A stretch of 64,000 nucleotides of DNA from Desulfocurvibacter africanus subsp. africanus DSM 2603 (GTDB lineage: Bacteria; Desulfobacterota; Desulfovibrionia; Desulfovibrionales; Desulfovibrionaceae): the NCBI RefSeq assembly GCF_000422545.1, contig NZ_KE383874.1, forward strand, positions 119,214 to 183,213. The letters run 5' to 3'. The notes beneath the pieces are model-generated. The model saw only the letters and a list, made by a program, of their open reading frames with translations, did not search any database and was not told the DNA's origin. The translations under genes were made by a program, and so were the position numbers. Positions within the stretch are counted from its first letter, which is position 1. Every line of letters starts with the position of its first letter. Below, one piece after another: positions 51,767 to 59,647 of this stretch.

Positions 51767-52854
51767 TCTTCCCTCATGATACGATCACGAATGGTAAGCA
51801 CAGTCCATTGCGGAGATTTGCTTTCTTGCCCATCAGGCGCATCGATGACCTCAACAGTGACCAACTCCTTAAAACTATCCGCAGGGGCAGTAAGCCTGAT
51901 ATTTGAGCGAAATCGCAGTCTACGCTGCTTTAGATGAGACTGTATGTCCGACAAATCCTTTGCCACCGCTGTCATGGGAAATCCTTTATCCATCATGTGG
52001 CTTCTATAAGCATCCTGAAGCCTTGGCTCTCCAAGATAACTACTGGCAAACGTGTCAACTTGAATTTTTGCTGCCCTATCTGTTTTTAAATAAACGTACA
52101 AGGCCGTCTTATATTCTACTTTCTGCTCCTCTGGCACATCGAGGGAATCAATAAACTTTGACGTATAACTATAGAATTCTTTCGTAGTTCTTGCACAGGA
52201 TTGAAGGAAAGCACAGCCAAGAAAGCCATCATAAAAATACACAGCGGCCTTATCGCGATCCTTCGATGTCATGTTGTGATCAAAAACGAAAGCCTTATAG
52301 CTATCTGCTAAATTATCTCCTGAAGATTGATCCCCATTTTCCACAAAAGCTCCTATCTTATACAATCTTGCCTTGGGAGTAAGGAACAATTCTTCAAGGA
52401 AATGGAGATTGATTGAGCCATCGCTCTGCTTTATCCGCGAGAAACCATCTTGAGCTTCCGCCTTTATTACTATGAGCGCTTTCCTTCCTGGATTGCCAAC
52501 CGTGCCAGTGATGACCACGATAATGCCACCCGGAATGTTTGTTGCCTTCTGAGCATCCGCCAACAAGTCGGCTACCCTTGCTGATTCTGGAACAAAATCA
52601 CCATTCGTAGCAACCAACAAACGCCTGCAAACTCCTAGCAAGCTCTCGTCATGTATTTTGTTAATCCGCATTTCCACACATTGAGATGAACGACCCATAG
52701 CATCAGCAATACGGTCTTCAATTGCTTGCATTGCTGCTGGGGTAAGCGATATCAACATATTTCCATACCGAGGAGGAATGCACTCATCTTTTGTCTTCCG
52801 CTCAAACACCTCATGAACTATGAGCCTCTCAATCTTCAAGTTCGTGAAATGCAT
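51763..52854 (-). CDS. NA37/YejK-like nucleoid-associated protein
   Basis: 363 aa from MHFTNLKIERLIVHEVFERK. Pattern of the 37-kDa nucleoid-associated family: PRYGNMLISLTPAAMQAIED, IPGGIIVVITGTVGNPGRKA, KAAVYFYDGFLGCAFLQSCA and a C-terminal FRSNIRLTAPADSFKELV. These proteins bind nucleoid DNA. Co-transcribed with the RelA/SpoT-like gene through a 4-nt overlap. The longer upstream frame (to 52968) has no support. Confidence 0.8.
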   Translation of the reverse strand: MHFTNLKIERLIVHEVFERKTKDECIPPRYGNMLISLTPAAMQAIEDRIADAMGRSSQCVEMRINKIHDESLLGVCRRLLVATNGDFVPESARVADLLADAQKATNIPGGIIVVITGTVGNPGRKALIVIKAEAQDGFSRIKQSDGSINLHFLEELFLTPKARLYKIGAFVENGDQSSGDNLADSYKAFVFDHNMTSKDRDKAAVYFYDGFLGCAFLQSCARTTKEFYSYTSKFIDSLDVPEEQKVEYKTALYVYLKTDRAAKIQVDTFASSYLGEPRLQDAYRSHMMDKGFPMTAVAKDLSDIQSHLKQRRLRFRSNIRLTAPADSFKELVTVEVIDAPDGQESKSPQWTVLTIRDRIMREE

Positions 52855-53087
52855 GCCGTTACTCCTGTCATTTCGAGATCGAAGCACAACTAAATCAATT
52901 TGATAAGGCAACCAAATCGTCGCAAACACGGATAAGTTCATCCAGTGTACGCACCTGGATAGAGCCATCCCGGATCATTGCGCTAAATCCAGGGAGGTGT
53001 TCATGCATGTCTCCCTATTTTTTTGTCGTTGGGGTTATGTGCCCCATCGTGACTACGATAGCAAGTATCTCTTGATGTGAGAACGCA

Positions 53088-53120
53088 AGCGGCCCGCCTC
53101 TTTATCAGAGGCGGGCCGCT
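53088..53120. terminator. Hairpin downstream of hicB
   Basis: 13-bp stem AGCGGCCCGCCTC / GAGGCGGGCCGCT with loop TTTATCA, 25 nt past hicB. No U tract. Confidence 0.5.
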
Positions 53121-53144
53121 GTTGATGGGCTAACCGGCTTGGCG

Positions 53145-53579
53145 TTATGCGCTACGTGCTCCGGTGTTATTCTCGCCTCCAGCACGTCCGCCAGGACGGC
53201 CAGCGGCACGCAGGGCGCTTTCCACGATAAAAGCGGAACGGCTCATGCCCCGCGCCTTGGCCGCGCGATCAATGGTATTGCGGACATATACGGGCATGGT
53301 GATGTTCACGGGCACGGCCTTCTTTTCCAAGAAGGACATATCAACGTCCACCAGAAGCACCGCCCCGCCCTGGGCGTCCTCCGAGGTCAGCACGTCTTCC
53401 AACTGAGAAGCGGCCGGAGGAGCCATCTCCTCCCCTTCCATGAAAAGTTCGATGGCCTCCTGCACGTTGCCGAGCGCCTCTTCCAGCGTATCGCCGGCAG
53501 TGTAGCAGCCTGGAAAGTCGGGGACTGTAATGCCGTAGGCCGTGCCCTCGTCCTTATGAATGATGATGGGATACAACAT
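53145..53579 (-). CDS. hicB: HicB antitoxin
   Basis: 144 aa. N-terminal HicB fold (MLYPIIIHKDEGTAYGITVP, DFPGCYTAGDTLEEALGNVQ) that masks HicA, and a C-terminal ribbon-helix-helix (VPVNITMPVYVRNTIDRAAK, GMSRSAFIVESALR) for operator binding. Encoded 35 nt after hicA. Operator repeats lie upstream of hicA. Confidence 0.93.
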   Translation of the reverse strand: MLYPIIIHKDEGTAYGITVPDFPGCYTAGDTLEEALGNVQEAIELFMEGEEMAPPAASQLEDVLTSEDAQGGAVLLVDVDMSFLEKKAVPVNITMPVYVRNTIDRAAKARGMSRSAFIVESALRAAGRPGGRAGGENNTGARSA

Positions 53580-53614
53580 ATGCTTACCTCTTTTGGGAGG
53601 AAAATCCCCTCCGC

Positions 53615-53797
53615 TTAGAGTGATACCTTCGATTGCCTTTCGATGCTTCGCAGGGTGCCAAGCGGGAGATCCTTCTTGGGGTGGGGAACGATGGTTGTCC
53701 TCCCATCCGGGTGCCGCATCTTCTGGTGACTGCCGCGCTTGCCGACCGTCTGAAATCCGGCCTCTTCCAGCTTCTTGATCACTTCCCTGCTCGACAT
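53615..53797 (-). CDS. hicA: HicA mRNA interferase toxin
   Basis: 60 aa. HicA dsRBD-like fold: SSREVIKKLEEAGFQTVGKR, then GSHQKMRHPDG with the catalytic His, and VPHPKKDLPLGTLRSI. Cleaves mRNA when free. Toxin-first order, normal for HicAB. Confidence 0.93.
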   Translation of the reverse strand: MSSREVIKKLEEAGFQTVGKRGSHQKMRHPDGRTTIVPHPKKDLPLGTLRSIERQSKVSL

Positions 53798-53805
53798 GGG
53801 TTCCT

Positions 53806-53856
53806 AATACGCATAATGCGCATAGACGTCAATGAGCGATGCGCACTATGCGCATT
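53806..53856. promoter_or_regulatory. HicAB operator: inverted 18-bp repeat
   Basis: AATACGCATAATGCGCAT at 53806-53823 and its inverse AATGCGCATAGTGCGCAT (53856-53839), 16 of 18 identical. Each half itself contains ATGCGCAT-like subsites. Ends 8 nt before hicA; probable HicB RHH binding site. Confidence 0.8.
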
Positions 53857-54262
53857 AAGATGGGCAAAACAGGGTCCAAATAGGCGGGAAGGGGTGGGTC
53901 GTCGGTAACCGGTGTAAGCGGTTTAAAGGCTTTCTGGCCTACAGTTATCTTATTGATTTAATAGTATATTTATTGCCACCAGACAGAGGTTTAGTCATTT
54001 TTCCCACTATTTTTTGTTCAATTATCTAGAGCAGTTGTGAAACTCAAAGCAGTTTAGAGGTGGTTTAAAAATGAGGTTTGGTTTAAACCTCTCTCAAACC
54101 CTCTATTAAACTCAAAAATTATGTATTTTCAATATGTTAACCGTCCACACCCCAACCCGATGCCCCCCTTCGCTGGAAAATTTTCCGAGCGTCAACGCGC
54201 ACGCGCGTGCGTGTGATGCGCGTGCGTATGGAGGCACTGCCGGACGAGTGGGCTGTGGCCAC
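53857..54262. other. Intergenic region with GAGG/TTTAAA repeats and alternating purine-pyrimidine tract
   Basis: No gene seen. 54052-54112 holds repeated units: AGAGGTGGTTTAAA, GAGGTTTGGTTTAAACCTC (inverted) and CTCAAACCCTCTATTAAAC, in direct and inverted arrangement, AT-rich around. At 54195-54230 a GCGCACGCGCGTGCGTGTG-like alternating tract could form Z-DNA. Possible replication origin (iterons) or repressor operator. Confidence 0.45.
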
Positions 54263-54299
54263 AAAAAGGAAGGCCCCAGCAAAATGCATGAGGCCTTCC
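54263..54299 (-). terminator. Terminator of the replication operon
   Basis: Minus strand: stem GGAAGGCC / GGCCTTCC with a 16-nt loop, followed by TTTTTG; 29 nt after the 195-aa gene. Confidence 0.8.
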
Positions 54300-54327
54300 A
54301 GAATAGGGGCTACTCCAATGACTTCCC

Positions 54328-54915
54328 TCATGAAGGTAGTTGGAACACCCAGCAACGCATGTTCTTCTTGGCGTGCTTCGAATACACGCCGCGATTGGCG
54401 GCGACAAAACGCCGGGGATAGCTCTCTGGAAGCTGCTTCCGGAGCGAAGGCATGTCCGGCGCCAACTGGCAATGGCGGCGGCAAGCTTCGATGAACTGGT
54501 TAAAGTTGATGGCGATTTGCCCAGGATTCTTGGAATGATTGAGCCAACCCCGTTCTCCGTTCGGCCCAAGCTTGGCATTAAGTTGTTCATACTGTTGCCA
54601 AAAGGCCGTTACCGCTTCCGGCTCCTCGGGCTCGCCCTGCATATAGGTCTGGTACTCCCGCACTGCATCGCGGCTCACCTGTCGGCCCTTGAGGAGCAAT
54701 GCGTCGTTCTGGCGCAGCACGTACACCCCGGCAGCCTGCAGTGCTTCCGGAACAGCTGTCTCGATGTCGCTGATGTCATGCCTGGCCTTGAGCTGCTCCA
54801 GGAGCGCCGCGCGGGGCATACCAGCAAGCATGGCCCAGATGGCCACCAGATCCTGTAGCTTCTGCACTGTGATCACGGCTGGAGTCATTGGGGGAAACGA
54901 TTCATCAACGGACAT
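54328..54915 (-). CDS. Stand-alone paralog of the primase-helicase C-terminal domain
   Basis: 195 aa. Its last ~95 residues (WQQYEQLNAKLGPNGERGWL to YSKHAKKNMRCWVF) closely match the C-terminus of the adjacent 919-aa protein (WETYDYLNSKMAGGAF to YSKHAKKTMKCWLF): shared INFNQ[FY]IEACR and RRFVA[AS]NR. The N-terminal ~100 residues differ. Probable tandem duplication giving a separate DNA- or partner-binding subunit. Starts 2 nt before the upstream gene's end. Confidence 0.75.
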   Translation of the reverse strand: MSVDESFPPMTPAVITVQKLQDLVAIWAMLAGMPRAALLEQLKARHDISDIETAVPEALQAAGVYVLRQNDALLLKGRQVSRDAVREYQTYMQGEPEEPEAVTAFWQQYEQLNAKLGPNGERGWLNHSKNPGQIAINFNQFIEACRRHCQLAPDMPSLRKQLPESYPRRFVAANRGVYSKHAKKNMRCWVFQLPS

Positions 54916-54916
54916 T

Positions 54917-57676
54917 TCAATCCTCCTGTTTGGGGGCGTTTTGATCGTGGAATAGCCAGCACTTCATGGTTTTCTTTGCATGCTTCGAGTACACGCAGCG
55001 ATTTGAAGCCACAAAGCGGCGGGCATTGCTTCCAGGAAGCAGCTTCCGCAACATCTGAAGATCCGGCGTCAACTGGCCATGGTTGCGGCAGGCCTCGATG
55101 TACTGGTTGAAGTTGATGGCGATGAGCCCAGGCTTGCTCTCATGGTTGAGCGGATCATTGTCGAAGGCTCCGCCGGCCATTTTGCTGTTCAAGTAATCGT
55201 AGGTTTCCCAGAACTGCTCCACTACAGGATGGTCGGTTGCCAAGCGCTGCTCGCGCGTCTTGGCCCGGATGAGCAGGTATTCGGTCAGGCCTTCGGTCAG
55301 GTAGTCGGTCATGGCATCGCCGAAGATGACCTTGAGGGCATGGCCGCAGGCGGCGATCTGCGCGTGGTTCTTGAGCACGCGCTCGTTCTTGATGCCGGTG
55401 TACTGCGCTTCCAGCGTTTCAAAGGCCTGCTGATAGGCCTCCAGGATCTGACGTTCCTGCGAAAGGGCCGCGCCCAGGAATCCCCCCACGTCCGCCGATG
55501 TCTGGCGCTCGAACCAGCGGGCGATCTCCCTGGTGCCGTTCTTGTGGTGCCGCTTGTCTGCGTGGCAGTGGACGATTCGCTGCAGAAGCGCCTCGGAGCC
55601 GTCCACTTCCGCATTCTGTGAGATGAGCAAGGAGGCCTGGAATTGGGGCTCGTCCACGTCGTTGGAGCGCCTGGCTACGCCCAAGGTACCGGTGCCGCGG
55701 CCGTTGTAGAACGGCTTCACCTCATCAAAGCCGAACTGCTTCTGCTTGATGGTGTCCTTGTCCCCGTTGTCGCGGTCTGATTCGATGATGACCACGGGCA
55801 GATTGCTGACTTGCGAAAAGGCGCGACGCCGACCGGCCACCGTGGCTTTGAGCAAATCGAGGCCTTCATAATCCTCGCGGCCGACGCACTTCCACAAGAA
55901 CTCCAGGATAGTGGACTTGCCGGCGCCAGGCTCGCCGGTGAGCTCCAGGAAGGGAAACGTCTTATGGACGGCCCGGATCTGCTGGACGAACAGCGAGCCC
56001 AGCCAGAAGGCCAGCGTGGCCATCCCCTGCCAGTGAAAGGCCGTGGCGAAATTCTTGATCCAGCTTGGATCGAACTTGCCGTCCGTGTGGATGTAGACGC
56101 CATTGAGGACGGTCTTGATGCCTTTGCGGCCGATGTCGAAATAGCCGTGCTTGTTGAGCGGGATTCGACGGCCGTTGTGCCAGGCGTGATCCTGGAAGAT
56201 CCAGGCCTTGCACTCCCGGTCATAGCCCACGAAGGGCAAGGCGCTGACCGTGGTCAGGCGCGAATTGAGCCAACGATCGCGCAGGATCTTGAGCTGGCGC
56301 ATGTCGCCGTCGAAGGTGCCGCCCCGGGAACGGTTGAGCAGTGCCTTGTGGAAGGCGTCCGGGCTGGTGATGGCCGAGCCCTCCATGGCGATGAGGTCAT
56401 CGGCCTGGCCGTTGGCGTAAGCGATGCTGAACATATAGCGCTGCTCGTCCATGATGTCGTCGCGCTCCATGTACAGGAACTGCGGCCGGACGTTGGAAAT
56501 CTGGTCGATGCAGCAGGCGCTGGCAAAGAGCTGGCGTCCTACAGGCGAGTTGAGCACGTCCTCGATGGGGCTAGCGCGCTCTTCGTCTTCCTGGGCCTTG
56601 CCCTGCCCCTTCTTCTTGCCTTTGCCTTGCTCCTGGGGCTCGCTTTCGCCGGCGTGCTCGGCCGAGGCCACGGCGAGATCCTTCTCGAAGGCTGACTCGA
56701 GCTTGATGGAATACAGGGCGTTGCCGAAGTCGATGATGAAGGACATGCGCCGGTTGCGCACGTAGTAGTGGTAGGCCTTTTCCTCCACCGACTCGGCCAG
56801 CATGAGCCGGCCATGATAAAGCCAGGTGCCGATGGAATCCTTGTCGATGCGGCCGGCGCGGTAGAGATCGTCCCAATCCTTGCCTTCCGGCGGCAGGCAG
56901 ACGCTGGCCAGCTCGTTCATTTCCTTGAGCCGCTTGTGATGCTTCTTGGCCCAGCCCGTTCCGGCCTTGTCTGAGTCCAGGGCCACGACCCAGCGAATTC
57001 CTTTCCCTTTGTGCTGCTCTACGATCTGGCTCGGGAAGTGATTACAGGAGAAGGCGGCCACGGCCTTTATGCCGCAGTGGTGCAGGGCGATGGCGTGGAA
57101 GATGCCCTCCACGATGAAGCAGCGCTCGCCGTCCGCAAGCTCCTGGCCGGGAGGCGCCCAGGAATCGCCCTGGAACAGCGTGCCGTCCTCCTTGCGCTGG
57201 CCGCCGAAGTGCGCCTTCTGCCCGTCCTTGCCATTACGCCCGAGGAAGCGCTCCCACCAGCGCGTGCGCATCTCATCGATGTAGAAGCGCACGGTGGGAA
57301 TATACTCGGTGGTGTTGGGAATCTGGTAGGCGGCCTGCTCGTACCAGCCCCGGATCTTGGACAGGTCGAAGCCCCGGTCCAGGGCCAAGTAGGCGTCCGC
57401 CGTGGCGTCTCGATTTTCCTGCGTGGGCGGGTAACGCTTGGCGAAGTCAGCGAAGATGGAAGGCAGAGCCTGGCGCGTGGTTTCCTCGAAGCCGCATTTG
57501 TTGAGGCGCTCGCAACGCAGTACCCACGGATGCTTGATGCCGACGTACACGGTCCGCTTGCCGCATCCAGGGCAGATCCCCTTGCGCAGGTACTCGCCGT
57601 TCCGCTGGAACTGATAGCTCGGCTCGGCCAATAACGCGCGGACAATCTCGTCTGGAGTGATGTCGCTATACTGCAT
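54917..57676 (-). CDS. Phage primase-helicase (zinc finger, TOPRIM, P-loop)
   Basis: 919 aa replication protein. CHC2-like zinc finger C35-x2-C38 and C55, C61 (ICPGCGK, LRCERLNKCGF); TOPRIM-like region about 185-260 (CFIVEGIFHAIALHHCG, WVVALDSDKAGTGWAKKH); a P/K/E-rich linker near 345-375 (EQGKGKKKGQGKAQEDEE); C-terminal P-loop ATPase with LTGEPGAGKSTILEFLW (about 577-593) and VVIIESDRD as Walker B. Replaces the rolling-circle gpA of P2, so replication is probably theta-type from a separate origin. Confidence 0.88.
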   Translation of the reverse strand: MQYSDITPDEIVRALLAEPSYQFQRNGEYLRKGICPGCGKRTVYVGIKHPWVLRCERLNKCGFEETTRQALPSIFADFAKRYPPTQENRDATADAYLALDRGFDLSKIRGWYEQAAYQIPNTTEYIPTVRFYIDEMRTRWWERFLGRNGKDGQKAHFGGQRKEDGTLFQGDSWAPPGQELADGERCFIVEGIFHAIALHHCGIKAVAAFSCNHFPSQIVEQHKGKGIRWVVALDSDKAGTGWAKKHHKRLKEMNELASVCLPPEGKDWDDLYRAGRIDKDSIGTWLYHGRLMLAESVEEKAYHYYVRNRRMSFIIDFGNALYSIKLESAFEKDLAVASAEHAGESEPQEQGKGKKKGQGKAQEDEERASPIEDVLNSPVGRQLFASACCIDQISNVRPQFLYMERDDIMDEQRYMFSIAYANGQADDLIAMEGSAITSPDAFHKALLNRSRGGTFDGDMRQLKILRDRWLNSRLTTVSALPFVGYDRECKAWIFQDHAWHNGRRIPLNKHGYFDIGRKGIKTVLNGVYIHTDGKFDPSWIKNFATAFHWQGMATLAFWLGSLFVQQIRAVHKTFPFLELTGEPGAGKSTILEFLWKCVGREDYEGLDLLKATVAGRRRAFSQVSNLPVVIIESDRDNGDKDTIKQKQFGFDEVKPFYNGRGTGTLGVARRSNDVDEPQFQASLLISQNAEVDGSEALLQRIVHCHADKRHHKNGTREIARWFERQTSADVGGFLGAALSQERQILEAYQQAFETLEAQYTGIKNERVLKNHAQIAACGHALKVIFGDAMTDYLTEGLTEYLLIRAKTREQRLATDHPVVEQFWETYDYLNSKMAGGAFDNDPLNHESKPGLIAINFNQYIEACRNHGQLTPDLQMLRKLLPGSNARRFVASNRCVYSKHAKKTMKCWLFHDQNAPKQED

Positions 57677-57711
57677 TGCTCTCCTCCCGCCCTAGCGCCA
57701 AGCCCATGGCC

Positions 57712-58185
57712 CTAGGCATGGGCTCGTTCCATTTCCCGAAGATCGCCGACAAGGGCCATGCCCCGCTGCAGCACGTCCGAAAGCTCCTGGATGAGGCGGC
57801 GCAACTCCATGGTCTCAAGCCTGTTGTCGGCCACGGATTTGCGCGCCTCTTCCGCGACATCCCCGACCTCGGCGAAGATGTCGTTCACCCGCCGCAGGAG
57901 CGCGTTGCAGTCCAGGTCCTGGCGCGCTTCGTCAATGCCGTAGAATGTCGCCTTGGAAAGCAACCAATGGATGATGGTGAGGTTACCGACAACAGCGCAG
58001 AACTTTGGAAGGTCGGGATAGGATGGGAAGAACTTTTCGGCTGAGAAGACCCGCCGCGCCAACGAATGCGACCAGCCCATGCCCTTGGCGATGTCAGGAA
58101 GCCCCTTGCCGCTTTGCTGCACTGCGAGCTTGAATGCGTCTATCGCATCGAGATGGTGCAAAGGACGTGCGTCGAGATCGGTCAT
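57712..58185 (-). CDS. CII-like regulatory protein (CP76 type)
   Basis: 157 aa. N-terminal DAFKLAVQQSGKGLPDIAKG and MGWSHSLARRVFSAEKFFPS match the phage CII/CP76 HTH family of 186-like phages, which activates establishment of lysogeny. C-terminal half is helical (LLRRVNDIFAEVGDVAEEAR). Encoded between the cro-like gene and primase. Confidence 0.75.
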   Translation of the reverse strand: MTDLDARPLHHLDAIDAFKLAVQQSGKGLPDIAKGMGWSHSLARRVFSAEKFFPSYPDLPKFCAVVGNLTIIHWLLSKATFYGIDEARQDLDCNALLRRVNDIFAEVGDVAEEARKSVADNRLETMELRRLIQELSDVLQRGMALVGDLREMERAHA

Positions 58186-58230
58186 TGTGTCCGCTCCTTT
58201 TCGGTGCCACAGGCGTGGAAGACTGTCTGG

Positions 58231-58503
58231 CTAGTTGCTAGGGTCGTTTCTTCGGGAGACCTGTTCCCAGGCTCCCCGGAGCTGCGCTGGCGTTACTGCT
58301 CCGGAGCGGGTCAGCTCGTGCAGGAGCTGACGCAGAATGAGGCGCTTGCCGGCCATGTCCAGCAAGCGCTTGGTTGGAGGTCTGAGAACGCGCCGATTAC
58401 GACGCAGGTTGCGGATATCCAGGCCAAGAGACCTGGCGACCTGGCTCCAAGAGCCGTACAACCGGACAAGCCGCTGGAGGTGAAATTGTGTCGCTCTGTT
58501 CAT
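58231..58503 (-). CDS. Cro/Cox-like HTH protein
   Basis: 90 aa, MNRATQFHLQRLVRLYGSWS with HTH VARSLGLDIRNLRRNRR. Basic. Divergent from the repressor-like gene with 86 bp between. First gene of the early minus operon. Lacks a Shine-Dalgarno; its ATG is 6 nt downstream of a -10-like TATGAC, so it may be leaderless. Name by position. Confidence 0.6.
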   Translation of the reverse strand: MNRATQFHLQRLVRLYGSWSQVARSLGLDIRNLRRNRRVLRPPTKRLLDMAGKRLILRQLLHELTRSGAVTPAQLRGAWEQVSRRNDPSN

Positions 58504-58589
58504 GCGAAAGTCATAGGGTAAATTCCCCGCATTGGTCAAGGGGGTTTTTTGACTTGCGCCTAGGGCAAAACGTCCCATATATAAATGCG
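58504..58589. promoter_or_regulatory. Divergent early promoters and GGG-N-CCC operators
   Basis: Plus: TTGCGC (58554-58559)-N18-TATATA (58578-58583), ATG 6 nt later. Minus: TTGACC (58539-58534)-N18-TATGAC (58515-58510), ATG 6 nt later. Dyads GGGTAAATTCCC (58516-58527) and GGGCAAAACGTCCC (58563-58576) overlap or abut each -10; a third, GGGTAAAAATCCC, is at 58918-58930. Confidence 0.55.
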
Positions 58590-58883
58590 ATGAACAAAGC
58601 AGATATTTTCGAGCGGGCTTTCGTCACCCTCATCGCGGAGCGGGTCGAGGATCTTGGCATGCCCCATTCGGAATTCGGACGGCGCGTATTTGGCGAGACG
58701 GCCGGCGCCAGGCTTTGGCGGAGCTGTCGGGGATCGGAGCAGCGCCCGGCGCGCAAGGTCACCCTGGGCGAGGCCTATCGCATGGCCGAGGCCTTGGGCA
58801 CAGACTTCCCGAGCCTGGTTTGGAACTTATCCCAAGCCGCCAAGAACAGGGGCATGCTCACGGAGGACCCCTCCGAGGCATAG
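58590..58883 (+). CDS. CI-like repressor (short HTH protein)
   Basis: 97 aa, MNKADIFERAFVTLIAERVE; HTH-like ARKVTLGEAYRMAEALGTDF. No C-terminal protease domain, so it would not be cleaved by RecA like lambda CI; closer to the small P2 C repressor (99 aa). No Shine-Dalgarno before the ATG, probably leaderless. Divergent from the cro/cox-like gene. Confidence 0.65.
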   Translation: MNKADIFERAFVTLIAERVEDLGMPHSEFGRRVFGETAGARLWRSCRGSEQRPARKVTLGEAYRMAEALGTDFPSLVWNLSQAAKNRGMLTEDPSEA

Positions 58884-58959
58884 CGGGTATTTTGCGACCA
58901 TTCAGGATTGAATAAAAGGGTAAAAATCCCTACCATGGCCCTTCAACCAGGAGGTGCCT

Positions 58960-59418
58960 ATGGCTTCGTCCCTCAAGCAGGTCGATCTGTTTCGCCCGCA
59001 AAACACCCTTCCCGCAGAGCTGCACGCGCACAACATCATCGTGACGTCCGTCATGTCGGCGGCCGTCATCAGCCCCAACGTCCCAGGCTTGGCTTTGTCC
59101 GCACTCCTCGCGGATCTGGATATCGAAGAGATCGCCGCGACCATGGATTGGATAGGCGTGACGACGGACATGCTCAAGCGAGAGCTGCACGTCACCGGAG
59201 ACATTTGCGATGTCGTGGCCATGGCTTTGGACCAATGCCAAGCCCGTTGCCCTTCGGTCGCCGAGGGCATTTTCATCCGCTTCCTGGTCCCACGCCGCGC
59301 GGGAGGATACGCCACGGGGCTTGTCTTCGGCGTCGGCCTGGCCAACGCTATGGAGCGCGCCTTGCGCCATCCGGAGCTGGCCAGGGAGGTGGAGCGCACG
59401 GAGACAGGCCATGCGTGA
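58960..59418 (+). CDS. Phage protein of unknown function
   Basis: 152 aa, MASSLKQVDLFRPQNTLPAE. Mostly helical. Strong GGAGGT at good distance from the ATG at 58960. An operator-like GGGTAAAAATCCC sits just upstream. Not recognised. It overlaps the excisionase-like gene by 8 nt and is probably co-transcribed with integrase. Confidence 0.55.
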   Translation: MASSLKQVDLFRPQNTLPAELHAHNIIVTSVMSAAVISPNVPGLALSALLADLDIEEIAATMDWIGVTTDMLKRELHVTGDICDVVAMALDQCQARCPSVAEGIFIRFLVPRRAGGYATGLVFGVGLANAMERALRHPELAREVERTETGHA

Positions 59419-59647
59419 GGTCGAGCCGGGCTATTTCAACTTCAAGCAGGCCGCGGCCTATGTTGGATTTGGCAAGACCGCCTTCCGCGACTACGTCCTA
59501 AAAGGGCAAATCCCCAAGTACGGACCGAAGCTGAACCGCTTCCGCAAGGCGGATCTTGATGCGTTCATGGAAGACCCCAACATATTCAGGTCCCCTACTC
59601 GCATTGTCACGCCGTATCGTGAGGGTTTCACTCCCGTTACATTATGA
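59411..59647 (+). CDS. Excisionase/AlpA-like HTH protein
   Basis: 78 aa. Winged-helix HTH_17-type: NFKQAAAYVGFGKTAFRDYV, then KFGPKLNRFRKADLDAF-like KYGPKLNRFRKADLDAFMED. Such proteins bind and bend DNA as excisionases. ATGA overlap with integrase supports a directionality role. Confidence 0.75.
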   Translation: MREVEPGYFNFKQAAAYVGFGKTAFRDYVLKGQIPKYGPKLNRFRKADLDAFMEDPNIFRSPTRIVTPYREGFTPVTL

